From: Actinomycetota bacterium
GTDB lineage: Bacteria > Actinomycetota > Actinomycetes > Nanopelagicales > Nanopelagicaceae
Direction: 5' to 3'
Length of the DNA: 16,041 bases
Assembly: GCA_027730465.1 (NCBI GenBank)
Contig: JAQCGQ010000005.1
Span: 1 to 16,041 of the forward strand
In this document: positions 5,958 through 14,345 of the stretch, piece by piece
Position numbering within the stretch: position 1 is the first letter of the stretch
Layout of the letters: the number at the start of each line of letters is the position of its first letter
Translations under genes and position numbers: made by a program
Notes under the pieces: model-generated
What the model was told of the DNA's origin: nothing
Database searches by the model: none
The model's input: only the letters and a program-made list of their open reading frames with translations

Positions 5958-7009
5958 TTAGAACGTAGTTTCACAACGCTAGATTTAAGTGCTTGACAGA
6001 AATCCTTAACAATCTCAGATGTAATCTCTTTATGAATCGTTAATCTGATATTTCCAGTAATTGGTCTACCCATTGCAGCTAATACGTGAGAAGGCTTCAT
6101 ATCTGCTGATTTACAAGCTGAGCCTGATTCAACTGCAAAGCCTTGATCCTCTAAATCAAGTAATAAGCGATCTGCCTCAACACCCTTGATTGAAAGAGAA
6201 AGAAACTTTCCAAGTCCACTAGTACTAGATGCAATATCAACATCGGGGATTTGCTCTTTAATAAAACTAATTATTTCATTTTTTAATTTAGATCGAATAT
6301 CAGTCTGAGATAGGTAGTTCTCAAGTGCTACCGCGCTAGCTAGTAATAGCGGTAGTGAGTATGTATTAGGGGTTCGATTTAAATCATTATGGGGCAGGGG
6401 GTTGCGCCAAGTAGCTGATGATTTGATAACTAATATGCCGACTCCGGCTGGTCCCGCCCATGAGCGGCTATCAAATAAAGCAGTTTGATAAGTGAAATTA
6501 GGTAGTAAATCAACGCCACTACTTGTGCAGTCAGCAAAGATACTTGCGCCACTTTTTGGTGCATTTTGAGTATTTCCACTCTCACCATTTGCAACCTGCC
6601 AGATTAAAACATCACTAGATCCGATTTCACTTTCTTGAATTACGCCATCACTATTAACTGGTAGTTCAGTTACAGTTCGACCATTATTTTTCTCATTTGC
6701 TGTGATTGCAAAAACTTTTTGACGATCAATACTTGAATAAAATAATTTACTCTCACCAGTTAACAGCCCGGTTATACCTAGCTGAAAGCCAAGGTCAGGT
6801 TCACCTAAAAATTCAATCTCATCGCTTCTAACATTTAATGCCTTAGCAAAACTTTGGCGCACCTGCTCGAGCAGTATGTTCACCTGCCTAGAGCTATTAT
6901 TTAATTTGGCTGGATCCGCCCATCCGGTAGTAAAAAACTGCGATAGCATCGAAATTGCGGCAGGGTGTAGCACTCTTTCCTGTTGGAAATCACCTGTGAT
7001 GCAAACCAC
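5954..7009 (-). CDS. NifS-like (class V aminotransferase fold) protein lacking the PLP lysine
   Basis: The 351-residue protein has the overall cysteine desulfurase plan. It begins with LHPAAISMLSQFF and GWADPAKL, has a central ANGESG and an Asp160 where the PLP ring-nitrogen partner is expected, and a GPAGVGILV strand. The C-terminal catalytic-cysteine loop is SGSACKSADMKPSHVLAAMG, with Cys299. However, the Schiff-base motif Ser-x-His-Lys before GPxGVG reads SRSWAGPAGVG (181-191), with Ser183 at the lysine position. The His stacking on PLP and the usual Gln after Asp160 are also not recognisable, nor is the RxGT phosphate loop. It is therefore unlikely to be an ordinary PLP desulfurase and may be a persulfide carrier, a regulator or decaying. 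The frame is intact, arguing against a pseudogene. GTG 7009 is preceded by AGGGG at six bases. It diverges from ctaC. Confidence 0.8.
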   Translation of the reverse strand: MVCITGDFQQERVLHPAAISMLSQFFTTGWADPAKLNNSSRQVNILLEQVRQSFAKALNVRSDEIEFLGEPDLGFQLGITGLLTGESKLFYSSIDRQKVFAITANEKNNGRTVTELPVNSDGVIQESEIGSSDVLIWQVANGESGNTQNAPKSGASIFADCTSSGVDLLPNFTYQTALFDSRSWAGPAGVGILVIKSSATWRNPLPHNDLNRTPNTYSLPLLLASAVALENYLSQTDIRSKLKNEIISFIKEQIPDVDIASSTSGLGKFLSLSIKGVEADRLLLDLEDQGFAVESGSACKSADMKPSHVLAAMGRPITGNIRLTIHKEITSEIVKDFCQALKSSVVKLRSN

Positions 7010-7067
7010 CTCATACCCCTATCCAAGAATGTAAAACAACTCAATGGCAGAAGGTTATCCTTAAGCC

Positions 7068-7835
7068 ATGCGTCAGGCTCACTTAAGATTCATTGGGACT
7101 TTGCCGGCCGCCACCTTCTTACTTACTAGCTGCTCTGGTGGTGAAGTGTCTGGTCTTGGGTTTGAAGAGGGATTATCGAGCGTAAATGAGCAGTCACTCT
7201 CACTTTGGCAGGGTGCTTGGATAGCGGCTGCAGTAGTTGGCATATTTACATTAATTTTAATCTTATGGCCAGTTTTCTTTCATCGTAAAAAAGATGAAAA
7301 CTTTCCAAAGCAAACTCAGTACAACATTCCAGTAGAGATTACTTACACAGTCATACCATTTATTATCGTTGCAGTACTTTTCTATTTCACAGTCCAGCGT
7401 GAATCTCGAATTCTAAAGATTACACCTGATAATCAGGTCTCACACTTTATTGATGTAGTTGGTTTCCAGTGGTCATGGCAATTTAAGTATAAGGATGCCG
7501 GTGATTACAAGAGCGCAACTGTGACTGGAACTCCGGCGCAGCCACCAACGCTTTACTTACCATTAGGTGAAAATGTGAGATTCACATTAACCGCAAATGA
7601 TGTAGTTCACGGCTTTTGGATACCAGCTTTCATGATTCAAATGCAAAATTTGCCTGGAGTTACAAACCAACTGGAATTCGCGGCTACTAAATTAGGAACC
7701 TTCCCAGGCAGGTGTAATATTTTGTGCGGAAGAAATCACTCGCAGATGCTATTTAACGTTAAAGTAGTAACCCCAGCAGAGTATGAGAGTTATATTCAAT
7801 CCTTGGTAGCCGAAGAGAAAGCAGTGATTTCATGA
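7068..7835 (+). CDS. ctaC: Cytochrome c oxidase subunit II (lipoprotein, CuA)
   Basis: Subunit II accepts electrons from the cytochrome c domain of the bc1 complex at a binuclear CuA centre outside the membrane. The 255-residue protein begins with a lipoprotein signal whose lipobox Leu19-Thr-Ser-Cys22 predicts a lipidated N-terminus. Two membrane helices follow (about 49-71 and 91-108), then a cupredoxin domain. CuA ligands His181 ([11 protein letters not shown]), Cys216, Cys220, His224 and Met227 are present. The ligand loop reads [14 protein letters not shown], with Ile218 where nearly all relatives have Glu (CAELC). That Glu supplies a backbone ligand to CuA and a side-chain ligand to the interfacial Mg. 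ATG 7068 is weakly served by AGAAGG 13 bases upstream. The stop overlaps the ctaD start (ATGA). Confidence 0.95.
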   Translation: MRQAHLRFIGTLPAATFLLTSCSGGEVSGLGFEEGLSSVNEQSLSLWQGAWIAAAVVGIFTLILILWPVFFHRKKDENFPKQTQYNIPVEITYTVIPFIIVAVLFYFTVQRESRILKITPDNQVSHFIDVVGFQWSWQFKYKDAGDYKSATVTGTPAQPPTLYLPLGENVRFTLTANDVVHGFWIPAFMIQMQNLPGVTNQLEFAATKLGTFPGRCNILCGRNHSQMLFNVKVVTPAEYESYIQSLVAEEKAVIS

Positions 7836-9493
7836 CCACCTACGCCCAGCGCCCAGTCATATCATCATCTGCGCCAGCGCCAGCGCCAACTTCAAAAGGA
7901 AGACTACTTGTTAAGTGGCTTACTTCAACTGATCACAAAACAATCGGCTATTTATATTTAATTACTTCTTTTGCCTGGTTTTTAATTGCTGGATTACTCG
8001 CATTATTACTTCGAGGCGAGCTAGCTCGTCCAGGAATGCAATTTTTAAGTAATGAGCAGTACAACCAAATCTTTACCATGCATGGCACAATCATGCTATT
8101 AATGTTTGCAACACCATTATTTGTTGGTTTTGCCAATGTGATTATGCCTCTACAAATTGGCGCAGCAGATGTTGCATTTCCAAGATTAAACATGCTTTCT
8201 TATTGGTTGTATTTATTTGGTGGAACAATGGCATTTATCGGATTTATAACACCGGGGGGCGCAGCCTCTTTTGGTTGGACCGCATACGCACCTTTATCTA
8301 GAGTTGAGTACTCACCGGGTATTGGTTCAGATCTTTGGCTTGTAGGTCTTGCAATCGGTGGACTTGGCACAATCCTTGGTGGGGTTAACTTTGTAACCAC
8401 GATTTTAACTATGCGAGCACCTGGTATGACTATGTTTAGAATGTCAATATTTAGTTGGAACGTATTGCTTACTTCAATTTTAGTTCTAATTGCATTCCCA
8501 CCACTTGCTGCAGCATTTTTAGCACTTGAATCTGATCGATTATTTGGTTCTCATATCTTTGATCCTGCAAATGGCGGAGCTATGCTTTGGCAACATTTAT
8601 TTTGGTTTTTTGGTCACCCTGAGGTTTATATCTTGGCACTACCATTTTTTGGAATCGCAACTGAAATCCTGCCAGTCTTCTCTCGTAAGCCAATCTTTGG
8701 CTATAAAGGATTAATTGCAGCAACTATTGCAATTGCAGCATTATCTGTTGCAGTTTGGGCGCACCATATGTATGCAAGTGGGCAAGTGCTCCTGCCGTTC
8801 TTCTCGTTTATGACGTTTCTAATTGGTGTTCCAACTGGAGTTAAGTTCTTTAACTGGATCGGCACTATGTGGCGAGGATCAGTTACCTTTGAAACTCCAA
8901 TGCTTTTTGTTCTAGGTTTCTTAGTAACATTTTTATTTGGTGGAATTACTGGAATAATTTTGGCTTCACCGCCTCTTGATTTTGCAGTCTCTGCCTCCTA
9001 CTTCGTAGTTGCTCACTTCCATTATGTGTTATTTGGAACTGTGGTCTTTGCTATGTTTGCTGGTTTCTATTTCTGGTGGCCAAAGATGACTGGCAAGATG
9101 CTAAATGAAACTTTAGGAAAGATACATTTCTGGACCTTATTTTTTGGCTTTCACATAACATTTTTAATTCAGCACTGGCTAGGAATTAAAGGTTTCCCAC
9201 GTCGCTACGCTGATTACCTAGCTACTGATGGCTTCACATTTATGAATATGGTTTCAACTGTCGGTTCAGGTTTGCTTGCACTATCAATGATTCCATTTGC
9301 AATTAATATTTGGATCACTCGCTCAACTCCTTCGGTAACAAGTGATGATCCTTGGGGTTATGGCTCATCCCTTGAATGGGCGACTTCATGCCCACCGCCA
9401 AGACATAACTTTAAATCAATGCCAAGAATTAGAAGTGAGCGACCAGCATTTGATCTTCACTACCCACATATGGCAGCAAAGGCAGATCACTAA
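7832..9493 (+). CDS. ctaD: Cytochrome c oxidase subunit I (aa3-type)
   Basis: This is the catalytic, proton-pumping subunit, with 553 residues and about twelve membrane helices. Heme and copper ligands are His84 (MHGTIM), His262 in [10 protein letters not shown] with the Glu264 and Tyr266 typical of A-type oxidases, His311-His312 (WAHHMY), and His395 (heme a3) and His397 (heme a) in [11 protein letters not shown]. The D channel entrance (Asp113 in [12 protein letters not shown]) and the K-channel lysine (Lys338 in VPTGVK) are present. The helix before AHFHY reads [10 protein letters not shown], so the His-Asp pair that binds Mg in other A-type oxidases (bovine 368/369) is Ser387-Ala388. The N-terminus has an Ala-Pro repeat coded by three GCGCCA units (7871-7888). 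It overlaps ctaC by four bases and ctaF by one, and is the middle gene of the operon. Confidence 0.98.
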   Translation: MTTYAQRPVISSSAPAPAPTSKGRLLVKWLTSTDHKTIGYLYLITSFAWFLIAGLLALLLRGELARPGMQFLSNEQYNQIFTMHGTIMLLMFATPLFVGFANVIMPLQIGAADVAFPRLNMLSYWLYLFGGTMAFIGFITPGGAASFGWTAYAPLSRVEYSPGIGSDLWLVGLAIGGLGTILGGVNFVTTILTMRAPGMTMFRMSIFSWNVLLTSILVLIAFPPLAAAFLALESDRLFGSHIFDPANGGAMLWQHLFWFFGHPEVYILALPFFGIATEILPVFSRKPIFGYKGLIAATIAIAALSVAVWAHHMYASGQVLLPFFSFMTFLIGVPTGVKFFNWIGTMWRGSVTFETPMLFVLGFLVTFLFGGITGIILASPPLDFAVSASYFVVAHFHYVLFGTVVFAMFAGFYFWWPKMTGKMLNETLGKIHFWTLFFGFHITFLIQHWLGIKGFPRRYADYLATDGFTFMNMVSTVGSGLLALSMIPFAINIWITRSTPSVTSDDPWGYGSSLEWATSCPPPRHNFKSMPRIRSERPAFDLHYPHMAAKADH

Positions 9494-9894
9494 TGAAAAC
9501 TGGCTGGATGCTATTTGTTGGTCTTGCAATTTTTTACGCAATCCTTGCAGTCATTTATTGGCAAGTTGGTGGGGAAGCTGTCGGTATCACCGCTATTGCA
9601 TTAAGTGCTGGCCTATCAATAATTGTAGGATTTTATCTTTGGTTTACTAGCCGAAGATTAGGAAATTTATTACCAGAAGATAATGTGCAAGGTGAGATTG
9701 CAGATTCTGCTGGTGAACTTGGTTTCTTCTCACCACATTCTTGGTGGCCGCTGCCGCTGGCATTATCAATTTGCGCAGTTGGCACCGGATTAATAATTGG
9801 CTGGTGGCTGGTACTAATTGCAGTGGGGGCGATGATAATTTCAATAATTGGTCTTGTTCTACAGTATGAACGCCCTTCTAACTCTGTGCACTAG
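9493..9894 (+). CDS. ctaF: Cytochrome c oxidase subunit IV, actinobacterial type
   Basis: CtaF is a small membrane subunit found in the actinobacterial aa3 oxidase and III-IV supercomplex. The 133-residue protein has four predicted helices, about 5-22, 29-51, 82-101 and 103-123. The recognisable signature GELGFFSPHSWWPL (75-88) lies between helices two and three. Its ATG shares its first base with the last base of the ctaD stop codon, so translation is coupled. It carries no metal ligands of its own. Confidence 0.94.
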   Translation: MKTGWMLFVGLAIFYAILAVIYWQVGGEAVGITAIALSAGLSIIVGFYLWFTSRRLGNLLPEDNVQGEIADSAGELGFFSPHSWWPLPLALSICAVGTGLIIGWWLVLIAVGAMIISIIGLVLQYERPSNSVH

Positions 9895-9896
9895 TT

Positions 9897-10355
9897 ATGG
9901 CAGAGCGGGCTGAAATACTCGATACAGCAACACCTTTGCTGTTTAAAGCACAGATTCAAATTAAAGCTCCTGCTAAGAATATATTTGATTTTATATCCAG
10001 GCCAAATAATCATCCTCTAATGGATGGCTCAGGAATGGTTAAGGGCAGATTTAAAGGCTCCGATAATCTTTACCTCGGCGCTAAATTTGGAATGAAAATG
10101 AGATATGGCATTCCCTACGTTATAACAAATCAAGTTGTTGAGTTTAAAGATAATAATCTAATTGCTTGGCGACACTTGATGCGAAATGTTTGGCGTTATG
10201 AACTGCAAGAAATTGATCCTACTACCACATTAGTTATTGAAACTTGGGATGGCAGAAATGCGCTATCTAGATGGTGGGTAAGTGATTCAGATTATTGGGT
10301 TCCAAAAGCTATGGCGAAAACTTTAGTAAAGCTAAAAGGAATTTGCGAGAGTTAA
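9897..10355 (+). CDS. SRPBCC-superfamily (START/polyketide-cyclase-like) protein
   Basis: The 152-residue soluble protein fits the helix-grip SRPBCC fold. A first strand (LLFKAQIQIKAP) is followed by the typical helix AKNIFDFISRPNNHPLMDG, then a run of strands (GAKFGMKMRYGIPYVITNQVVEFK, LIAWRHLMRNVWRYELQEI, TTLVIETWDG). A long amphipathic C-terminal helix comes last (YWVPKAMAKTLVKLKGI). Such proteins hold hydrophobic ligands in a central cavity; some are enzymes, many are carriers, and no catalytic residues are diagnostic here. ATG 9897 lies two bases after the ctaF stop, so it belongs to the ctaCDF transcript, perhaps handling a lipid, quinone or heme-related ligand; that is speculation. It ends four bases before the convergent oxidase gene. 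Confidence 0.82.
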   Translation: MAERAEILDTATPLLFKAQIQIKAPAKNIFDFISRPNNHPLMDGSGMVKGRFKGSDNLYLGAKFGMKMRYGIPYVITNQVVEFKDNNLIAWRHLMRNVWRYELQEIDPTTTLVIETWDGRNALSRWWVSDSDYWVPKAMAKTLVKLKGICES

Positions 10356-10359
10356 ATAC

Positions 10360-11682
10360 CTAGCGATTTATTAGTGGATCAATAATTGCAGCAAGTAAAC
10401 TTGGTCTTTTAGTGAATTTTTCTTCATAATCGGCAATAACAGTTGCCTTAAACCCAGCATTTACTGCAAAATATCGAATTGGCTCTGGCTCCCATCTGCC
10501 GATTGCTTGATCAATAAAAGGCAGGTTTGCAGTTTTTATCCTACTGATTTTTTCTGCCAAAGTTTTTGCCACTAAGTATGACAGTGTTACGCCATCGCCA
10601 ACATAGCCACCAATTTCAGCTCTACCAGTTGTCTGATCAAAATTTAAATATGCCTGCCACCTTCTCGTTAGTGCAACAGCGCCACCCCAGCGGTACTCAA
10701 ACTTTGAATCAGCAATTTGTGGAAACCAAGATCTAGCGCGCCTTTCTAACGCCGAGTGCATTCGATTATCTATCTCACTTCGCTCTGAAAGTCGGGAAAA
10801 TAATTTATAGCGAACACCCCGCCCGCCGAGAGCTAATCTGTTATCATCGGTAATTTGGGCGTAGGTGATTAAATGGCAAGCCTCTTGAAATGTTGCACGC
10901 TGGGTATTTCGTATTTCTTTTATTACCTCACTAGATAATGGCTCAGTTGCAACCATTAACGAATAAATCGGTATTTGTCTATTTCCCATCCATTTTCTAG
11001 GTGTAAATGCCTCAGTTGCTCTAATTGAAAATATGCAATTAACCTTAAAGCCATTGACTTCAACTTGCTTATCCCTTATCTCACTCACACTAGATTGTTC
11101 ATAGATTATTACACCATTTTTTTCTAAATGATCAGCAAGGGCTCTTACTAATTTAAATGGATCTAGTGCGGCGCAGTGCGGTGTAAAGACTGAGCCAATA
11201 GCAGAGGGGATATTTAATAGCTCGGTGGTTTGGGATTTATTTAGTAATTGATGTTCGTCATCAATTTCCTTTGAGATTCTGCTTAGTTGAGCGTTACCTC
11301 TTGCAAATAATAAAGCCCCACCTTTGGCATAATCAATCTGCCAATTATTTGATTTAGCAATCTGGCCAATCTCATCAATGGATTTAGTTATTGCAGTACG
11401 TAGATTCTTATAGCTTTCTAGACCATTCTCTTTAATTAGTCTATTACTTGAGGTTGGGTACTCAGCAGATGCCCATCCACCATTTCTACCGCTCGCCCCA
11501 AATCCAACATACTCCTTTTCAAAAACTGCAATTTTAAGATTTGGTTGAAATTGTTTTAAATGAAATGCGCTCCAAAGTCCACTAAATCCAGCTCCAATAA
11601 TCGCTACATCAAATGATTCATTTTTGTTTATTGATTTACGATAACTGATATTTTGATCACCTTGCCACAGCGAAGAATTCAC
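10360..11682 (-). CDS. FAD-dependent amine/amino-acid oxidase of the DAO family (PuuB-like)
   Basis: The 440-residue flavoprotein has an N-terminal Rossmann motif DVAIIGAGFSGLWSAFHL (Gly30-x-Gly32-x-x-Gly35) and the acidic end of the second strand in VFEKEYVGFGASGRNGGW (53-70), the motif typical of glycine/D-amino-acid oxidase relatives. A middle region (CAALDPFKLVRALADHLEKNG) and a C-terminal FAD-contacting segment (GYVGDGVTLSYLVAKTLAEKI) complete the fold. The SGRNGG pattern and length are closest to gamma-glutamylputrescine oxidoreductases, but the substrate is not determined. There is no signal peptide, so it is cytoplasmic. The start is GTG 11682 with no ribosome site and a promoter immediately upstream, suggesting a leaderless mRNA. 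It follows qcrB on the same strand but after 78 bases, so it is probably separately transcribed. Confidence 0.87.
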   Translation of the reverse strand: MNSSLWQGDQNISYRKSINKNESFDVAIIGAGFSGLWSAFHLKQFQPNLKIAVFEKEYVGFGASGRNGGWASAEYPTSSNRLIKENGLESYKNLRTAITKSIDEIGQIAKSNNWQIDYAKGGALLFARGNAQLSRISKEIDDEHQLLNKSQTTELLNIPSAIGSVFTPHCAALDPFKLVRALADHLEKNGVIIYEQSSVSEIRDKQVEVNGFKVNCIFSIRATEAFTPRKWMGNRQIPIYSLMVATEPLSSEVIKEIRNTQRATFQEACHLITYAQITDDNRLALGGRGVRYKLFSRLSERSEIDNRMHSALERRARSWFPQIADSKFEYRWGGAVALTRRWQAYLNFDQTTGRAEIGGYVGDGVTLSYLVAKTLAEKISRIKTANLPFIDQAIGRWEPEPIRYFAVNAGFKATVIADYEEKFTKRPSLLAAIIDPLINR

Positions 11683-11688
11683 ATCATA

Positions 11689-11716
11689 ATTATGGTTTAT
11701 TTGATAGAAATAGCAA
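11689..11716 (-). promoter_or_regulatory. Candidate leaderless promoter for the DAO-family oxidase
   Basis: On the minus strand TTGCTA (11716-11711), a 16-base spacer and CATAAT (11694-11689) resemble -35 and -10 elements. They are followed by six bases and then the GTG start at 11682. Transcription starting there would give an mRNA beginning at the start codon, which fits the absence of a Shine-Dalgarno. Leaderless mRNAs are common in Actinobacteria. Confidence 0.42.
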
Positions 11717-11760
11717 ACATGACAGAAGTTGTAATTAAATAATACAGTCTTAGTAAAACT

Positions 11761-13353
11761 TTAGTGGTGCCCACCTTCAAGCTCTTTAACCTCAGAAGCA
11801 GTTGGTTTTGCAATATTTTCAGCATTAGCGGCGCTAAATCTTGCCTGTAGTCTCGCTCTTATTCCCTTTGGATTTAATACCCCGCCAGCATCTTCTTTAA
11901 CCAGTGCAATTGCCTTTGGTTGCTCATGTTGGGTAAGGGCGAATTTCTTCTCAGCAGATAATTCTTCATGAATCTCAACAAACTCACCATGTGGAAGCAT
12001 TACTAACCTTCCAGTCTCCTTACCATGTAGGACTAGTTCACGATCAGCTCTTTGAAGGGATAAGCAAATACGCTTGGTAATCACAAAGGCGAGTGGTGGT
12101 AGAACAATAATTCCAATCCGAGAGAACCACATGATCTGATTGATACTTAAGTCAAAATGGGTCGCAATGAGGTCATTTCCACCATTGATCATCGCAATAA
12201 CCATAAATGTTAGAGACATTACGCCAAGGGCTGTTCTATTTGGCACATTTCTTGGGCGATCAAGCAAATGGTGTTCACGCTTATCACCACTTAGCCAGCT
12301 TTCAATAAATGGGTAAAGCGCCATACCAGTGAAAATAATTCCAGGAATTATCAAACCTGGAAGCAAAATATTCCAAGAGATTGTGTATCCAAAGATGTAA
12401 GTTTCAAGTGGAGGGGCCATTCGAACTAATCCATCTAGCCAACCCATGTACCAATCAGGTTGTGAACCGGCAGAGATCTGCCCTGGTGTGTATGGACCGT
12501 AGAGCCAGATTGGGTTAATGGAGGCGACTGCTCCTAAGAATGCAGTAACACCAAATACGATAAAGAAGAAACCACCAGCTTTTGCCATATACACAGGCAT
12601 AAATGGGTAGCCAACAACATTTTTCTCAGTTCTTCCTGGTCCTGGATACTGAGTGTGCTTCTGATACCAAACTAACATTAAGTGAACTGTAATTAAAGCC
12701 AAGAAAATTCCAGGCAGTAAGAGCACATGCACAATATAAATACGCGGAATAAATACTTCACCTGGGAATGCCCCACCAAACGCAAAGAAAGATAAATACG
12801 TACCAACTACTGGAATGGATTGAATAATTGCATGGGCAATTCTTACTCCAGTTCCTGATAAAAGATCATCTGGAAGTGAGTAACCAAGGAAGCCTTCAAC
12901 AATTCCAAGAGTAAGTAATGCAATTCCTAAGATCCAGTTAAACTCACGAGGCTTTCTAAAGGCACCAGTAAAGAAAACTCTAAGTAGGTGAACCACAATT
13001 GCAGCCATAAAAATCAGCGCTGCCCAGTGATGGATTTGGCGCATTAATAGCCCGCCTCTTACATCAAAAGAGATATGAAGAGCAGAGGCGTAAGCAGCGC
13101 TCATCTCAACATCCTTTAATGGTTGATAACTTCCTTCATAAACCACATGACGCATTGAAGGATCAAACCAAAATGTTAAAAAGGTTCCAGAGAGTAATAA
13201 AATTACAAAAGAATAAAGTGCTATCTCACCTAACATAAATGACCAGTGATCAGGAAAAACCTTTTGCAGATTTTTCTTCATCCAAGCAGCAGCCCCAGTT
13301 CGCTCATCTACATAATTAGCAACTGTTCCGGCAACTCGCTCACGTGCGGTCAT
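11761..13353 (-). CDS. qcrB: Cytochrome b of the actinobacterial bc1 complex
   Basis: QcrB oxidises menaquinol and moves electrons between two b hemes in the membrane. It has 530 residues, with a long soluble C-terminal tail (about 430-530) typical of Actinobacteria. Heme ligands are His108 and His122 (RQIHHW and VVHLLRVFF) and His209 and His224 (YIVHVLLL and ITVHLMLVWY), with the b6-like 15-residue spacing in the second helix. The Qo-site motif is PDWY (299-302) in place of the classical PEWY. An N-terminal VANYVDERTGAA segment matches actinobacterial homologues. The ATG overlaps the qcrA stop by four bases (ATGA), so translation is coupled. The protein ends with Gly-Gly-His-His. No terminator hairpin with a T-run is visible after the stop. 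Confidence 0.97.
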   Translation of the reverse strand: MTARERVAGTVANYVDERTGAAAWMKKNLQKVFPDHWSFMLGEIALYSFVILLLSGTFLTFWFDPSMRHVVYEGSYQPLKDVEMSAAYASALHISFDVRGGLLMRQIHHWAALIFMAAIVVHLLRVFFTGAFRKPREFNWILGIALLTLGIVEGFLGYSLPDDLLSGTGVRIAHAIIQSIPVVGTYLSFFAFGGAFPGEVFIPRIYIVHVLLLPGIFLALITVHLMLVWYQKHTQYPGPGRTEKNVVGYPFMPVYMAKAGGFFFIVFGVTAFLGAVASINPIWLYGPYTPGQISAGSQPDWYMGWLDGLVRMAPPLETYIFGYTISWNILLPGLIIPGIIFTGMALYPFIESWLSGDKREHHLLDRPRNVPNRTALGVMSLTFMVIAMINGGNDLIATHFDLSINQIMWFSRIGIIVLPPLAFVITKRICLSLQRADRELVLHGKETGRLVMLPHGEFVEIHEELSAEKKFALTQHEQPKAIALVKEDAGGVLNPKGIRARLQARFSAANAENIAKPTASEVKELEGGHH

Positions 13354-14342
13354 GATTTTCTCTCCCAGAAGCTAGGACCAACTGCCTCTGTAAATGGTTG
13401 TTTTGCAATTAAATATCCATCAGCATCAACGGTGATAGCCAATTGTGGCAGAGGTCGAGCAGAAGGACCAAAGATAACCTTTGCGGCGCGGGTCACATCA
13501 AAGGTTGATTGATGGCATGGGCAAAGTAAATGTTTTGTAGTTTGCTCATATAAAGCAACTGCACATCCCATATGTGAGCAAATCTTTGAGAAGGCAATAA
13601 TTCCCTCATGAGTCCAAGATAAACGCTCAGCATCTAATTGAAACTCTGATGGGCGAAGCCTAATTAATAAAACTGCATCCTTTGCAATATCTTCAAGAGT
13701 TCGCTTTTGCCCAGCTAAAAGTGCTGGCATAACCTGGGCAACACCGCCAACTTCTAGATCACTAGCTTTAATAGGGCGATCACCTGGATCAGTGACTAAT
13801 TTTGTGCCAGTCTTCCAATTCGTTTCATTTAAAGAGTTACCAGGAAGTGGTCCAAGGTCTCGAAGTAAAATTACAGCTGGTAAACCAGCAAGACCTACTG
13901 CTGCTGCCAAACTTCTTTTAATAAGTGGGCGACGCCCTAGTCCTGCTTGCTCAGCACCTTCTTTAGCAGTCTTAACAAATTCGCTTCGATCTTCTGGCTC
14001 TGATTTTAATTCATGACGATACTCATTTATCTCTTGATCTGGCATTAAAGTTTTTGCCCAATGAACTGCGCCAAAGCCAATAAATAAAAGGCTAAGTGCC
14101 ATACCCATACCGATACCTAATTGATGGGCGTTGGTATTTCCCATAATTGGTAAGAAGATGAATACATCATCTTTGATAAAAAAGAAGGAGTAGATAAACA
14201 ACAAGGTTCCAAAAGCCGATAGTGAAAATAAGACTGCAACTTGTCGCTCTGCGCGCTTTGCAGCGATTGGATCAATATCTGCTTTACGATGAACATGTTC
14301 TGGCAAACCTGGGTCTGCTAGAGGCTCTAACTCTTTCGACAT
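13350..14342 (-). CDS. qcrA: Rieske iron-sulfur subunit of the bc1 complex
   Basis: QcrA passes electrons from quinol at the Qo site to QcrC through a 2Fe-2S cluster. The 330-residue protein is of the long actinobacterial type. Two N-terminal helices (about 35-56 and 73-95) are followed by a cytoplasmic loop and a twin-arginine-like GRRPLIKRSLAAAVG stretch leading into the third helix (about residues 136-160). The Rieske head follows. Cluster ligands are Cys255 and His257 in CSHMGC and Cys274 and His277 in CPCH; Cys260 and Cys276 form the usual disulfide. QSTFDVTRAAKVIFGPSARPLPQL is the expected continuation. ATG 14342 starts three bases after the qcrC stop. Confidence 0.97.
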   Translation of the reverse strand: MSKELEPLADPGLPEHVHRKADIDPIAAKRAERQVAVLFSLSAFGTLLFIYSFFFIKDDVFIFLPIMGNTNAHQLGIGMGMALSLLFIGFGAVHWAKTLMPDQEINEYRHELKSEPEDRSEFVKTAKEGAEQAGLGRRPLIKRSLAAAVGLAGLPAVILLRDLGPLPGNSLNETNWKTGTKLVTDPGDRPIKASDLEVGGVAQVMPALLAGQKRTLEDIAKDAVLLIRLRPSEFQLDAERLSWTHEGIIAFSKICSHMGCAVALYEQTTKHLLCPCHQSTFDVTRAAKVIFGPSARPLPQLAITVDADGYLIAKQPFTEAVGPSFWERKS

Positions 14343-14345
14343 TTC

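Noticed and set aside
7871..7888. GCGCCA triplicate at the start of ctaD as a functional repeat
   Set aside because: It simply encodes Ala-Pro repeats in a flexible N-terminus and is too short to be more than a slippage microrepeat.
9342..9650. 102-residue plus-strand frame across the ctaD/ctaF junction
   Set aside because: It is an out-of-frame shadow of two strongly supported oxidase genes, with no recognisable domain.
11695..11760. Rho-independent terminator after qcrB
   Set aside because: Only weak AT pairings can be drawn and there is no GC-rich stem followed by a T-run.
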